Positions 36,228 through 45,786 of a stretch of DNA of 64,000 nucleotides are shown in pieces. The DNA lies in the NCBI GenBank assembly GCA_947446645.1, contig CANFHA010000015.1:109948-173947 (forward strand), read 5' to 3'. The position numbers and the translations under genes were made by a program. The stretch's first letter is position 1; each line of letters starts with the position of its first letter. Below the pieces are notes generated by a model. That model had not been told where the DNA came from and made no database searches. It saw only the letters and a list, made by a program, of their open reading frames with translations. Origin of the DNA: Chitinophagaceae bacterium (GTDB lineage: Bacteria; Bacteroidota; Bacteroidia; Chitinophagales; Chitinophagaceae).

Positions 36228-37298
36228 ATGCCGCTGCCCAGGAAAACACTACTGTCATTTATATTATTGCTTGGTTCATCCACGCTATATGCGCAGGATA
36301 AATGGGCAACACCCGAGCTGTCGCAGATGTATGCCCATGCACAGGAATTCGTAGTGCTGAAAAACTATAAAGAAGCAATTACCATATTAAAGCAGGCCTT
36401 GCTTCTTGATCCCGGCAAATTGTTGCTGAGCCGAGAGCTTGGCAAGACGCAGTATCTCTCTGGCGACTACGATGCTGCGGTAAACACACTAAAACCCTTG
36501 ACCGCAAATACATCGGCGGATACCCTATGCTACCAGTTGCTCGCAGCGTGTTATGCCGCGCAGCAAAACACAAGGGATGCGCTTTCCGTTTTAAAAAAAG
36601 GCCTGCACCACTTCCCCTCGTCCGGCTTGCTTTATTACGAAACCGGCAAAATGTACACCGCACAAGGAAATCCAAAGGCGGCACTTAATGCCTGGCTCGA
36701 TGGTATACAAAACGCACCGGCCTATCCTCAAAACTATTACGAAGCTGCACGCATCTACCTTGCCTCCGGCGAAGTCATTTGGGGCCTGCTCTACGGAGAA
36801 ACCTTTATAAACATCACCACAGATAGCACCGGCAGAGCTGAAATAAAAACAATGCTGGTGGCAGCATCTAAAACGCTTTTTGAAAAAATCGCAACGGGCA
36901 GAAAAGAAAAAGGTGCTCCATCTTCATTTTCAGCCTCAATACAGCAGGTCTTTACCTCGCTCACTCCGGTAGTCAGCGACGGCATCACCACCGAAAACCT
37001 CACTATGGTGCGTACCCGCTTCCTCATGGATTGGCCGGGAAACTATGGCAGCAGGTATCCATACTCATTATTCACCTATCACGACTATCTGCTGCGCAAT
37101 GGGCTGTTTGAGATCTATAATGAATGGTTGTTTGGCAACGCAATAAACACGGTTGAGTACACTGCCTGGAACCAATTTCATCCGGGCGAGATCGATCTAT
37201 TACTGCAAAAGCTAGCTACACATCCCCTCGTCACTTCTACCTCCGATTTTTACAACGAACGGGATATCAATGCAATCTTCCCCAAAAAAGGTAAATAA
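36228..37298 (+). CDS. Secreted TPR protein
   Basis: 356 residues. The signal peptide (MPLPRKTLLSFILLLGSSTLYAQ) is followed by four or five tetratricopeptide units (YKEAITILKQALLLDPGKLLLSRELGKTQY and on) up to about residue 200. A C-terminal part of unknown fold has WPGNYGSRYPYSLFTYHDYLL. TPRs are protein-binding; no partner is evident. ATG at 36228 is preferred to the overlapping GTG three bases earlier. Confidence 0.8.
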   Translation: MPLPRKTLLSFILLLGSSTLYAQDKWATPELSQMYAHAQEFVVLKNYKEAITILKQALLLDPGKLLLSRELGKTQYLSGDYDAAVNTLKPLTANTSADTLCYQLLAACYAAQQNTRDALSVLKKGLHHFPSSGLLYYETGKMYTAQGNPKAALNAWLDGIQNAPAYPQNYYEAARIYLASGEVIWGLLYGETFINITTDSTGRAEIKTMLVAASKTLFEKIATGRKEKGAPSSFSASIQQVFTSLTPVVSDGITTENLTMVRTRFLMDWPGNYGSRYPYSLFTYHDYLLRNGLFEIYNEWLFGNAINTVEYTAWNQFHPGEIDLLLQKLATHPLVTSTSDFYNERDINAIFPKKGK

Positions 37299-37361
37299 CA
37301 CAGACCTCTGAATATTGACCAAAAACAATCTTCTCTACCGCCTATTTACAGATAGCCTCCC

Positions 37362-38753
37362 TCACTTTTCAAGATTTGGCAAAGTCACCGTAAACTTAGT
37401 GCCCACGCCATGTTCAGAAGCTACAGCTATGGTGCCTCCCAGCTTCTCTACATTCTGCTTTACAATGTAAAGACCAAGGCCGGTGCCTTTATTGGCATGC
37501 GATGTCACGAAAAAAATGTTGAATATCTTCTCTACAAACTGGGACTCGATCCCAACACCATTGTCTTCTATTTCTATTACTATTTTCTTTCTCTCTTCAT
37601 AAGCCTTGATAAGTATTTTTTTCTCTGGCTTTTTGCAATCACTGTATTTTATGGCATTTGAAATAAGGTTGCTAAGTATCATTTTTGCCCTGAGTTCATC
37701 TGTTCGCATAGCATCCACCTGCAGTTCCTGTCTTATGTCTATCCGGTGTCCCTCGTTGCTGAATTTATTGCTTGCAAGAATGCCATCGATTATATGTTTC
37801 AGGCTAAAGGTGCTATTGGAAACAGACGCCCGTTTCTGCCTGAAAAACGAAATGATCTCCTTAACAAAAACATCCTGCCGGTCTATGGTGTTGCTGATAT
37901 CCTCAATATATTCTTTCAGCTTTTCCGGATCATCCTCTTCCCTGGCTATGCGTATTAGCCCTTGTATGGAAGTTATTGGCGAGCGTAGATCGTGCGACAA
38001 GCTGTATACCAAAGTATCTACTTCCTTCTTTGCATCCACAATTTCGCTGTTTTTAGCTTTCATTATTTGAAATGAAGCATTGAGGCGCCTTATCATCACG
38101 GCTACATACAAGGATATGCTTCCCAGTATCAGCAGTATGCAGGCAATGTTTGCGAGCAACAATAATAGGTTTACCTTTCTCGCGGTCTCTCCCAGCACTT
38201 TAGAAAATGTACTTTCCTTCTTATAGAGCTCTGCTGTTATTTTGCTGATATCCCTCACCGCTGTAAGGCGTTCCTCAGCCGTCAGGGCACCTTTCTTGAT
38301 CTTGATGTTTATTTGTATGCCTATATTGTACAGTTCATTTATCTGGGGCTCCGCATCCGTCCACAGGGCCACCGGTGTTTTCATATAGGTGTTCCTGAAT
38401 GCTTTGAACAACCATATAAGCCCTGGCACATCATCCGGATGATTACGCCCCATTAGAAAATACCGCGTAGTTATGCTGTCATCAAAATTGCTCAGCATAC
38501 TGTTGCGAGCAAAGTTGTCAGCCATTGGCACCCAGATAGATTCATCAAACGGCTTCATATATGCCGAGTCCTCAGTTGCTATATAACTATACAGGTACAG
38601 TGCAGCGTCTTTTTGTCCCTTGGAGTATTCAGATTCGCCATTTATATAGGCCCTTACTGCTGATTGAATCTTTATTGTGAAATAATTAATTCCAATAAGG
38701 GCAAGAGATGCAAGCAGGATAAATAAAAGTAAATACAGATTCCTTTTTTTCAT
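37362..38753 (-). CDS. Membrane sensor histidine kinase
   Basis: 463 residues. TM1 (about 5-26), an extracytoplasmic sensor region of about 165 residues with no family I recognise, and TM2 (195-221) come first. A HisKA domain follows with H254 in LVYSLSHDLRSPITS, then HATPase_c with N box ISNAIKYSD, G1 EIEDNGVGIESQF and G2 KGTGLGLYIVKQN. No response regulator is encoded next to it, so it is an orphan kinase whose partner lies elsewhere. Single gene, convergent with the TPR gene. Confidence 0.93.
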   Translation of the reverse strand: MKKRNLYLLLFILLASLALIGINYFTIKIQSAVRAYINGESEYSKGQKDAALYLYSYIATEDSAYMKPFDESIWVPMADNFARNSMLSNFDDSITTRYFLMGRNHPDDVPGLIWLFKAFRNTYMKTPVALWTDAEPQINELYNIGIQINIKIKKGALTAEERLTAVRDISKITAELYKKESTFSKVLGETARKVNLLLLLANIACILLILGSISLYVAVMIRRLNASFQIMKAKNSEIVDAKKEVDTLVYSLSHDLRSPITSIQGLIRIAREEDDPEKLKEYIEDISNTIDRQDVFVKEIISFFRQKRASVSNSTFSLKHIIDGILASNKFSNEGHRIDIRQELQVDAMRTDELRAKMILSNLISNAIKYSDCKKPEKKILIKAYEERKKIVIEIEDNGVGIESQFVEKIFNIFFVTSHANKGTGLGLYIVKQNVEKLGGTIAVASEHGVGTKFTVTLPNLEK

Positions 38754-39051
38754 AGTGTAGTGTTACGTGATAGCTCATTACAGAAAGTTGTTAATGATTA
38801 AGGAAAATAGACTGTTTTCAAAAAAAGGGGGTCATATTATCTTCTACTAAATTTACGAAGCTTTAGGATGAATAAAAAATAAAAAAATTAATACTCACTC
38901 AATACTTGGACTTTAAAATTGCAGCCACTACAGGATATCTGCTTTGATTAGAAGGAAAAAAAGTAAAAGTTAAAATGTATAACACATGTAGGTAACGGGC
39001 GTAAATAAACTACTTTTGTCACATTCCCATTTTCGCATTTCATTTTATAAC
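38754..39051. other. Intergenic region between histidine kinase and SurA-like gene
   Basis: About 300 nt, AT-rich, with no credible ORF or RNA gene. It holds the 5' flank of the kinase (minus) and the promoter box of the SurA-like gene at 39011-39018. Confidence 0.6.
39011..39018 (+). promoter_or_regulatory. -7 box before the SurA-like gene
   Basis: TACTTTTG is an exact TAnnTTTG, 33 nt before the ATG at 39052. The longest open frame would start at a TTG inside it, so the ATG is preferred. Confidence 0.6.
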
Positions 39052-40443
39052 ATGAGTCTTGGTAGCACTAGTACATTGGTAAGGTTGGGCAAGTTCGCCC
39101 TTTGCGTTATGCTTTCATTTGTTTCCGTCTCTGCTATTGCACAGGAGAGCGCAGATAAGATTATTGCAATCGTTGGTCGCAATCGCATTATCCTGCAGTC
39201 AGAGCTGGAAATTCAGGTAGCACAGGCAAAGCAGCAGGACCCTAAATTCACCGACTCTATGAAATGCCTGCTGCTGCAGCAGATGATACTACAGAAAGTG
39301 CTGATGGAGCAGGCTGAGCGCGACAGTGTTAAGATCACGGATGATGAAGTGGAAGGTCAGCTGGACAATCGTTTGCGCTATTTTACCCAACTGTACGGAT
39401 CTAAAGAAAAACTGGAGGAAGTTTCAGGTAAGACCATTTACCAGCTCAAAGAAGAATACCGCGACATAATACGGGAGCAGATGCTGGCAGAAAAAGTACA
39501 GGCATCTATAGTTGATAATGTAAAAATGACCCCTGCTGAAGTAGATGCATTCTTCAAAAAAATACCTGTAGACAGCTTGCCATTTTTCCCTGCAACAGTG
39601 GAAGTAGGGCAGATAGTAGTTGATCCACCTGTAAGCCAGGAAATGAACGACTATGCCCGGCATACGCTGGATGGTTACCGGCAGGAAATTATTGATGGCA
39701 AGAAGACTTTCGAAATAGCAGCAGGCCTTTACAGCCAGGATCCCGGCAGCCGTGACAACGGCGGCAGGTATGATGGCGTAACCCGCACAGGACCATGGGC
39801 GCCTGAGTTTGTAGCAGCAGCATTCAAGTTGCAGAACGGGGAAATTTCACCTGTGATCAAAACTAAATTCGGCTTCCATATTATACAGATGATAAACCGG
39901 AAGGGAGATGAGGCCGACCTAAGGCATATACTCATTCGCCCTGAAGTGCTCTCCGGCGACTTCAAAATTGCAATGGCAAAACTGGACAGCATACGCAACA
40001 TACTTGTTTCCGGTAAAATGACTTTCCAGGAAAGCGTAGGTAAGTTCTCTACTGATGAGGCAGCCAAGCGCACAGGCGGTATGGTGGCAGATCCCAACAC
40101 GGGCAATTCAGAGCTGGACATGACCAAGCTGGACCCCGGAATGGTGCTCCTGCTCGATAGTATGAAGCAGGGCGACTTTTCAGCTCCGCACATTTTCATC
40201 ACTGATCAGCACGATAAATCTTGCCGTATCGTGTATCTGAAGACCCGCACAGCGCCCCACCGCGCAAACCTGAAAGATGACTACAGCAAATTGCAGGAAG
40301 TAGCTTTACAGCGGAAAAAATTTGAAAAGATCAGGATCTGGACAACCACCAAAATGCCTACTTTCTACCTCAAGGTTGCGCCTGAATACCAGGGCTGTAG
40401 CGACATTAAGCAGTGGATAGCCCAAAGCCAGGCATCAAAATAG
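39052..40443 (+). CDS. Periplasmic peptidyl-prolyl isomerase / chaperone, SurA-like
   Basis: 463 residues with a signal peptide ending SVSAIAQ. An N-terminal SurA-type helical chaperone domain has SADKIIAIVGRNRIILQSELE and LLLQQMILQKVLMEQAE. Two parvulin (PpiC) domains follow: the first at about residues 165-275 with DPGSRDNGGRYDGVTRTGPWAPEF and KTKFGFHIIQMI, the second (LRHILIRPE ... STDEAAKRTGGMV) at about 275-390. Such proteins escort unfolded outer-membrane beta-barrels; this window encodes several likely clients, SprA among them. Confidence 0.9.
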   Translation: MSLGSTSTLVRLGKFALCVMLSFVSVSAIAQESADKIIAIVGRNRIILQSELEIQVAQAKQQDPKFTDSMKCLLLQQMILQKVLMEQAERDSVKITDDEVEGQLDNRLRYFTQLYGSKEKLEEVSGKTIYQLKEEYRDIIREQMLAEKVQASIVDNVKMTPAEVDAFFKKIPVDSLPFFPATVEVGQIVVDPPVSQEMNDYARHTLDGYRQEIIDGKKTFEIAAGLYSQDPGSRDNGGRYDGVTRTGPWAPEFVAAAFKLQNGEISPVIKTKFGFHIIQMINRKGDEADLRHILIRPEVLSGDFKIAMAKLDSIRNILVSGKMTFQESVGKFSTDEAAKRTGGMVADPNTGNSELDMTKLDPGMVLLLDSMKQGDFSAPHIFITDQHDKSCRIVYLKTRTAPHRANLKDDYSKLQEVALQRKKFEKIRIWTTTKMPTFYLKVAPEYQGCSDIKQWIAQSQASK

Positions 40444-40465
40444 TGCTTCTGTTTATTAGCTTGCG

Positions 40466-40497
40466 CCATTGAGTGATTATGCTATTGAGCTATTGAA
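40466..40497. repeat. Octanucleotide-type ATTGAG repeat at the 3' end of nnr
   Basis: CCATTGAG, then CTATTGAG and CTATTGAA units. On the minus strand they encode the last residues of the NAD(P)HX repair enzyme (SIAQ). The same octamer family lies over the start of the 1141-aa gene near 55.9 kb. Confidence 0.55.
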
Positions 40498-41987
40498 CGA
40501 AATGCCTTTCCTAAGTGCTCCGTAATATCGCTTGCTATCAAAGCCTCTTGCGATAGTTCCTTCGCTGCAATATCTCCCGCAAGGCCATGCACATAAACGC
40601 CCATCATAGCAGCATTGTGCGGCTCATAGCCCTGCGCCAGCAGCCCGGTAATGATACCGGTTAGCACGTCACCCGCACCTGCCGTTGCCATTCCTGCATT
40701 ACCGGTCATATTATACCAGCACTCGCCCTCCGTGGTAACCACAGCCGTATAGCGCCCTTTCAATACTATATTTATGTTGTACCGCATAGCCTGTATGCGC
40801 GCATGGTCCACCTGTATCATACTGTTTGTGTTCTCGCCAAACAGCCGGTTAAATTCCTTGGGATGTGGCGTTAGTATAGATCCCTTTGGCAGCTTCGAGA
40901 GCAGTTCACGATGTCCGGCCATTATATTCAGGGCGTCCGCGTCCACAACTACAGGTGTTTTACAATTATCAACAAATTCTGCCAGTGCTTGTTCGCTTTT
41001 ACTGTCTGTTCCCATTCCGGGGCCAACGCCCACGGCGCTCACATGCTCCCAACCTTCTATTTTTTCTATCACGCGGTCACCACTCGTACTACACATAGCC
41101 TCAGGCACTGCCGTTTGCAATATGTGGTACCCATAGCCAGGCACTAAAGTACTCACCAGCCCGGCACCCGCACGCAGCGCAGCTTTAGCGCTTAGAACCA
41201 TTGCGCCCATCTTGCCATAACTGCCACCCACCAGCAGTACACTGCCATAGGTGCCCTTATGCGAAAAAGGCTGGCGAGGCTTGTATATAGCCGCTATATC
41301 TGCGGCATCTATTGTTCTGAATTGCGTATGTGTGGCCTGTATGAATGTCTTGTCCAGTCCTATGTCCAGCAGGTGCACATTACCTGCATACAGCCCTGAT
41401 TCAGGGTGCAGGAAGGCGCGCTTGTAAAACTGGAAGCTCAGCGTATCCTGCACCTTCAGCACTGCACTGTCTTTATCCGGTGTAGTATCCGCAGGCAGGC
41501 CGCTCGGTATATCTATTGCTATCTTCCGGTTAGGCAGGTGATTTACATGATTAATGAAAGCCGCCACCCAGCCTTCAGTGGGCCTGCTTAGCCCCGTGCC
41601 GAGTATAGCATCAATAATTATAATATTCGGGGGTATATCTGTTATAAAGGTATCAGGCTCCACTATCCCGGCCAGTTCGCTGTCTATCGCCTGCAGCCTT
41701 TGCAGGTTGGCCGCGCAGTCTGGCGACAGGTCTTTGCTTATGTGAAGTACAAAAGCCTTTACTCCATATCCACGTTGCTGCAGCAGGCGTGCTACGGCAA
41801 GGCCGTCACCACCGTTGTTTCCGGTGCCGCAGAGCACTACAAACAAAGTGTCTTTGGGAAAATTATCCTTTATCCACCCCGCGCACTTTGTGGCTGCGCG
41901 CTCCATGAGCTCTACAGACCGGATCAGGGATGCCTTTATGGTATATGCATCACATGCCTTGATCTGCGCAGCAGTAAATATTTTCAT
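40482..41987 (-). CDS. nnr: Bifunctional NAD(P)H-hydrate epimerase / ADP-dependent NAD(P)H-hydrate dehydratase
   Basis: 501 residues, two fused domains. The N-terminal YjeF_N epimerase (1 to about 215) has CGTGNNGGDGLAVARLL and IIDAILGTGLSRP. The C-terminal carbohydrate-kinase-like dehydratase (about 225-501) has GTYGSVLLVGGSYGKMGAMVL, VGPGMGTD, VVDADALN, LTPHPKEF and NAGMATAGAGDVLTGIITGLL. It repairs hydrated NADH and NADPH. The C terminus is encoded inside a dispersed octamer repeat, so the last few residues may be strain-variable. Confidence 0.96.
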   Translation of the reverse strand: MKIFTAAQIKACDAYTIKASLIRSVELMERAATKCAGWIKDNFPKDTLFVVLCGTGNNGGDGLAVARLLQQRGYGVKAFVLHISKDLSPDCAANLQRLQAIDSELAGIVEPDTFITDIPPNIIIIDAILGTGLSRPTEGWVAAFINHVNHLPNRKIAIDIPSGLPADTTPDKDSAVLKVQDTLSFQFYKRAFLHPESGLYAGNVHLLDIGLDKTFIQATHTQFRTIDAADIAAIYKPRQPFSHKGTYGSVLLVGGSYGKMGAMVLSAKAALRAGAGLVSTLVPGYGYHILQTAVPEAMCSTSGDRVIEKIEGWEHVSAVGVGPGMGTDSKSEQALAEFVDNCKTPVVVDADALNIMAGHRELLSKLPKGSILTPHPKEFNRLFGENTNSMIQVDHARIQAMRYNINIVLKGRYTAVVTTEGECWYNMTGNAGMATAGAGDVLTGIITGLLAQGYEPHNAAMMGVYVHGLAGDIAAKELSQEALIASDITEHLGKAFRSIAQ

Positions 41988-42132
41988 ACAAGCCCGTTGT
42001 GAAGGGAAATGTACGAAATTTAATGCATGACGCTAAAAGTTCAAGTGGAATAACTGAATAGAGCGGCCTATAAATCTGCAATTAAACCGCCAGATACCCG
42101 CAGCCTATCAACTCACGACTTATGACTTACGC

Positions 42133-43125
42133 CTATTTCTTAGTTGTCTGGGGCCCAGCAGCCGATGCTCTTCTCAGGGGAATGGAATCTGCTACCTTTT
42201 GCATTTTCTGTGCTTCTGCATCAGTTATATCTGCATGGTATTTTATCTTATCTACGTTTTGCCCGGTAATATACCTGAAAAACATGCAGGCTATAAGATA
42301 GGCTGACTGACGCGACGGATGCCCGTCATCACCATGGTAATAAAGTGGTATATCAGGGCAATCCTTTTTACATTTTTCAAATGCTCTGCCTATTTCCACC
42401 ACATCTGCGCCCATCCTTCCGGCAATAATATCATACTGCTCAGCTATCGCATGAAATTCTTCTTCAGAGTCTTTAAAGTGTTGCGGACAAAATGCAGTAT
42501 CCTTACCCGTCATTTGCTTTTCCTGCTCCGGGTCGAAAAAAACTATACTTTTATATCCAAAGCCAAATGCATCCAGCACTATGCAGTTTGCGGTGGTTGC
42601 TTCCAGCGCAGCAAATTGTGCCTCCGTATCCACAGGGTGCAGTGTGGCATATCCCTGGAACAATACAGCTTTCGACTGCGCCTTCTTTATCACACTGTCC
42701 AGAAACTTTAATGCCGGGTCCGTTGAAAATATGCGCAGTCCGGGGTTCAGCACACTTTCTCCCCCCGCCTCTTGCAGCACCACCATATCCCAGTGCCTCG
42801 TCATTATTTTCTTTACTGCAGATGGTACTTCGTTCTTATTTACCCTCCGGTACTGGTCGATCTCTCCATCGCTGCCTATAAAAGTAGCATGGTTGGCCAG
42901 GCTGGCACCTGCCCGCGTCACCTTATCTACATGCACCTTCAGCTTCCTTTCGTCCAGCATTTTCTGCAGCATCTCCGTCATATTATTATAGTACGGAAAA
43001 TTAGGATCGTATCGCGAGTCATTATAGGTAAGACTGTTACCAATGAACAACACGTTTAGCTCCTTTTGCGCGAAAGAATGCTGAAAACAGAGAATAGAGA
43101 ATACAATAAAAAAGATGCGTTTCAT
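42133..43125 (-). CDS. Secreted SGNH/GDSL-type hydrolase-like protein
   Basis: 330 residues with signal peptide MKRIFFIVFSILCFQHSFAQ. Block I is LNVLFIGNSLTYND (Ser in GNS) and block V is DDGHPSRQSAYLIACMFF (Asp-x-x-His). These are the catalytic landmarks of SGNH esterases; the spacing resembles the DUF4886 type. The substrate is unknown, carbohydrate esters being most frequent. The ATG at 43125 is used because the upstream TTG-initiated extension has no signal-peptide character. Confidence 0.78.
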   Translation of the reverse strand: MKRIFFIVFSILCFQHSFAQKELNVLFIGNSLTYNDSRYDPNFPYYNNMTEMLQKMLDERKLKVHVDKVTRAGASLANHATFIGSDGEIDQYRRVNKNEVPSAVKKIMTRHWDMVVLQEAGGESVLNPGLRIFSTDPALKFLDSVIKKAQSKAVLFQGYATLHPVDTEAQFAALEATTANCIVLDAFGFGYKSIVFFDPEQEKQMTGKDTAFCPQHFKDSEEEFHAIAEQYDIIAGRMGADVVEIGRAFEKCKKDCPDIPLYYHGDDGHPSRQSAYLIACMFFRYITGQNVDKIKYHADITDAEAQKMQKVADSIPLRRASAAGPQTTKK

Positions 43126-43439
43126 CACGCCGCAAATTAATGGATTTATTTTGTAAGTAGCCAACGCTGTTTAGTTATTCCTTAACAAAGTCTTACAAAG
43201 CATCTCTAAAGCCTTTATACCAGAATATGTCGAAAAATTCCAAAATGTTTTCTGAGCTCATTTACTAAAAGAAAATACAAGTAGGTTATTACTCGACCTG
43301 TGGCAAAATTATCCCCGTCATTTAAATAATATTCCAACAATTATTGCGTTTGTAACCAATATGGTTATCCCTATCTTTGCCCCGATTTTTAGGCTGGCGA
43401 AATTCCGGCACGGTTCATCATATTAATAAACGTTTTTGT
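43126..43439. other. Divergent intergenic region with the TonB-receptor promoter
   Basis: 314 nt between two divergent genes. It carries the consensus promoter at 43349-43379 and otherwise AT-rich sequence with nothing recognisable. Confidence 0.6.
43349..43379 (+). promoter_or_regulatory. Consensus Bacteroidota promoter TTTG-N19-TATCTTTG
   Basis: TTTG at 43349-43352, a 19-nt spacer and TATCTTTG at 43372-43379. This is a full match to the Bacteroidota -33/-7 consensus. It implies transcription from about 43386 and the ATG at 43440, not the longer frame that begins inside the box. Confidence 0.8.
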
Positions 43440-45770
43440 ATGCTTAAAAGCATTGGCCTTATGGCCGCTTGCCTGTTCATAATCTCCTGTGCCGCTATCG
43501 CACAAAACCACAATGGTACTATTAAAGGATTTGTGTACGATAAGAAGACCGGCGAACCTATGATCTATACCAATGTTATAGTGGATGGCAGCAAGTCGGG
43601 CGTGCAGACTGATGTGAATGGTTATTTCTCTATATCACTCCCATCCGGCAGCTATTCGCTCATCATTACAGCGGTTGGTTACGACTCCAGCGTCACGCCC
43701 CTTAATCTGCTGCCCGATGCCATGGTGACCAAAAAAATACTTCTGGCACAGCGGGAAACTGAGCTGAAAGGTGTAGAAGTATCCGGCCGCAAGACCGAAA
43801 AAATGACACATATCAATACCGGCGTTACTACTGTTACTCCCCGTGAACTTAAGCTGCTCCCAAGCGCAGGCGGTGAGCCAGACCTTGCTCAGTATCTCCA
43901 GGTAATACCCGGTGTAGTCTTCACCGGCGACCAGGGTGGCCAGCTCTATATCCGTGGTGGCTCACCTGCACAAACAGGCATCTACCTCGATGGTATTACT
44001 GTTTATAGCCCCTTCCACTCTATTGGCCTGTTCTCTGTATTTGAAACCGAAGCTATCCGTAACGTCGATGTATACACTGCCGGTTTCGGTGCCCAGTACG
44101 GCAACCGCACATCTGCTATCGTAGACGTGCACACCAAAGACGGCAATAAGAACAATATCTCCGGCCTCGTTTCAGTATCGCCTATCATGACGCGCGCACT
44201 GCTCGAAGGTCCATTGGTTAAATCAAAGAAGAAAAGCGGCGCAGGCATTACCTTCCTGGTAACTGGGAAAACCAGCTATCTCGATCAGACTTCCAAAACA
44301 CTCTATAGCGGCCTGGGCGAACCATTCACCAGCGGTCTGCCATACAAGTTCACCGATGTTTACGGCAAACTTACGTTCAGCGGCGACAACGGTAGCAAAC
44401 TCAACCTGTTTGGTTTCAATTTCGACGACCATGCTAACCTGCTCAACGACACTTCGCATGCCGATGTAGCTGATTACCACTGGAAGGCAACAGGTGCAGG
44501 TGCCACATTCGTGGTTTCTCCGGGCAACAGCGCCGCTCTTATTGATGGTAAGTTCGCTTATTCAAACTATAACATCAGCCTTGGACAGCCCGGTGCGCTT
44601 ACTGACACTGTGCCACGCACCAGCCAGATCAATGGCTTTGAGGCCGCAATTAACTTCACCTACTTTCTGCACGACTACAGTCAGCTGAAATATGGCGTAG
44701 AGGTAAGCGGCACACATACAAGTCTCAGCTATTACAGCTCTGCAGGCATTTCTACGGCTGAGGAGCGTCAGAGCACACTCGCTGCCCTGTACTTCCTGTA
44801 TCGTCATAACTTCGGCAGCAAGGTTATCCTTGAGCCGAGTGTCCGCTTCCAGTACTATTCTGAGCTCAACAAGCTTTCTCCTGAACCTCGCCTTGGCCTC
44901 AAATGGAATGCATCAGAAAATGTGCGCCTGAAATTTGCCACCGGCATTTACTCTCAGAACCTCATCAGCACCAAGTCAGACCAGGACATCGTTAACCTCT
45001 TCACAGGCTTCCTCCTCAGCCCCGATCAGTCTATAAAAGACGCGCACGGCAATGAAGTAAAAACCAACCTGCAGACTGCATACCATGCAGTAGGGGGTAT
45101 AGAGGTTGATGTGAACAAAGTGGAGTTTAACCTGGAGCCATGGGTTAAGTACTTTGGCCAGGTGGACGAACTGAACAGGAACAAACAACTGCCAACAGAC
45201 CCCGACTTCGTTGCGGCCAGCGGTATTGCCAATGGTGTTGACATATCGGCAAAATACAGCCACCAGCGCGTATACCTGTGGGCAGCTATGGGCTACCAGA
45301 ATGTTAATTATACCAGCACTGACTCTAAAGGCAAGGTACAAACCTACCCTACTCCTTTCGATACGCGTTTCAATGCCAATGCCGTAGCTTCTTACACGCT
45401 GGGCAAAAAGAAAGACTGGGATGTGTCAGGTCGTTTCAACATACACGCTCCGTTCCCATTCACGCAAACACAAGGCTTCTACGAGAATATAGGCATGGGC
45501 AACCTTGCTCAAAACCCAATGCAACAAAACGGCACGCTCGGCGTTATTTACGCTAACGAGATCAATGGCGGCCGTCTTTCATGGTACCATCGTCTCGACC
45601 TTTCTGTTAAAAAACGCTTCAAGCTGGCTAATAAGTCAGCCCTTGATGCTACATTTGCGTTAACAAACGCATACAACAGGCAAAACATTTTCTTTGTAGA
45701 CCGTGTCACTAATGTAAAGGTGTACCAACTACCGCTTTTCCCGAGTTTTAATATAACGTGGACCTTTTAA
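43440..45770 (+). CDS. TonB-dependent receptor with CarboxypepD_reg-like domain
   Basis: 776 residues with a signal peptide ending CAAIAQ. A CarboxypepD_reg-like beta-sandwich (about 25-110, GTIKGFVYDKKTGEPMIYTN ... TDVNGYFSISLP) is followed by a plug domain (about 130-240) with LAQYLQVIPGVVFTGDQGGQLYIRGGSP and QTGIYLDGITVY. The 22-strand barrel ends NITWTF with a terminal aromatic. It imports a ligand across the outer membrane using TonB energy. No SusD partner is adjacent. The TPR gene starts 16 nt downstream, so the two are probably one operon. Confidence 0.93.
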   Translation: MLKSIGLMAACLFIISCAAIAQNHNGTIKGFVYDKKTGEPMIYTNVIVDGSKSGVQTDVNGYFSISLPSGSYSLIITAVGYDSSVTPLNLLPDAMVTKKILLAQRETELKGVEVSGRKTEKMTHINTGVTTVTPRELKLLPSAGGEPDLAQYLQVIPGVVFTGDQGGQLYIRGGSPAQTGIYLDGITVYSPFHSIGLFSVFETEAIRNVDVYTAGFGAQYGNRTSAIVDVHTKDGNKNNISGLVSVSPIMTRALLEGPLVKSKKKSGAGITFLVTGKTSYLDQTSKTLYSGLGEPFTSGLPYKFTDVYGKLTFSGDNGSKLNLFGFNFDDHANLLNDTSHADVADYHWKATGAGATFVVSPGNSAALIDGKFAYSNYNISLGQPGALTDTVPRTSQINGFEAAINFTYFLHDYSQLKYGVEVSGTHTSLSYYSSAGISTAEERQSTLAALYFLYRHNFGSKVILEPSVRFQYYSELNKLSPEPRLGLKWNASENVRLKFATGIYSQNLISTKSDQDIVNLFTGFLLSPDQSIKDAHGNEVKTNLQTAYHAVGGIEVDVNKVEFNLEPWVKYFGQVDELNRNKQLPTDPDFVAASGIANGVDISAKYSHQRVYLWAAMGYQNVNYTSTDSKGKVQTYPTPFDTRFNANAVASYTLGKKKDWDVSGRFNIHAPFPFTQTQGFYENIGMGNLAQNPMQQNGTLGVIYANEINGGRLSWYHRLDLSVKKRFKLANKSALDATFALTNAYNRQNIFFVDRVTNVKVYQLPLFPSFNITWTF

Positions 45771-45786
45771 AATACTTCCTTACTGA

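Noticed and set aside
38754..39051. Possible tRNA or small RNA in the longer gaps (3.2, 38.8, 43.2, 50.6 and 58.6 kb)
   Set aside because: No cloverleaf, T-loop GTTCRA or conserved RNA structure could be recognised by eye in these gaps.
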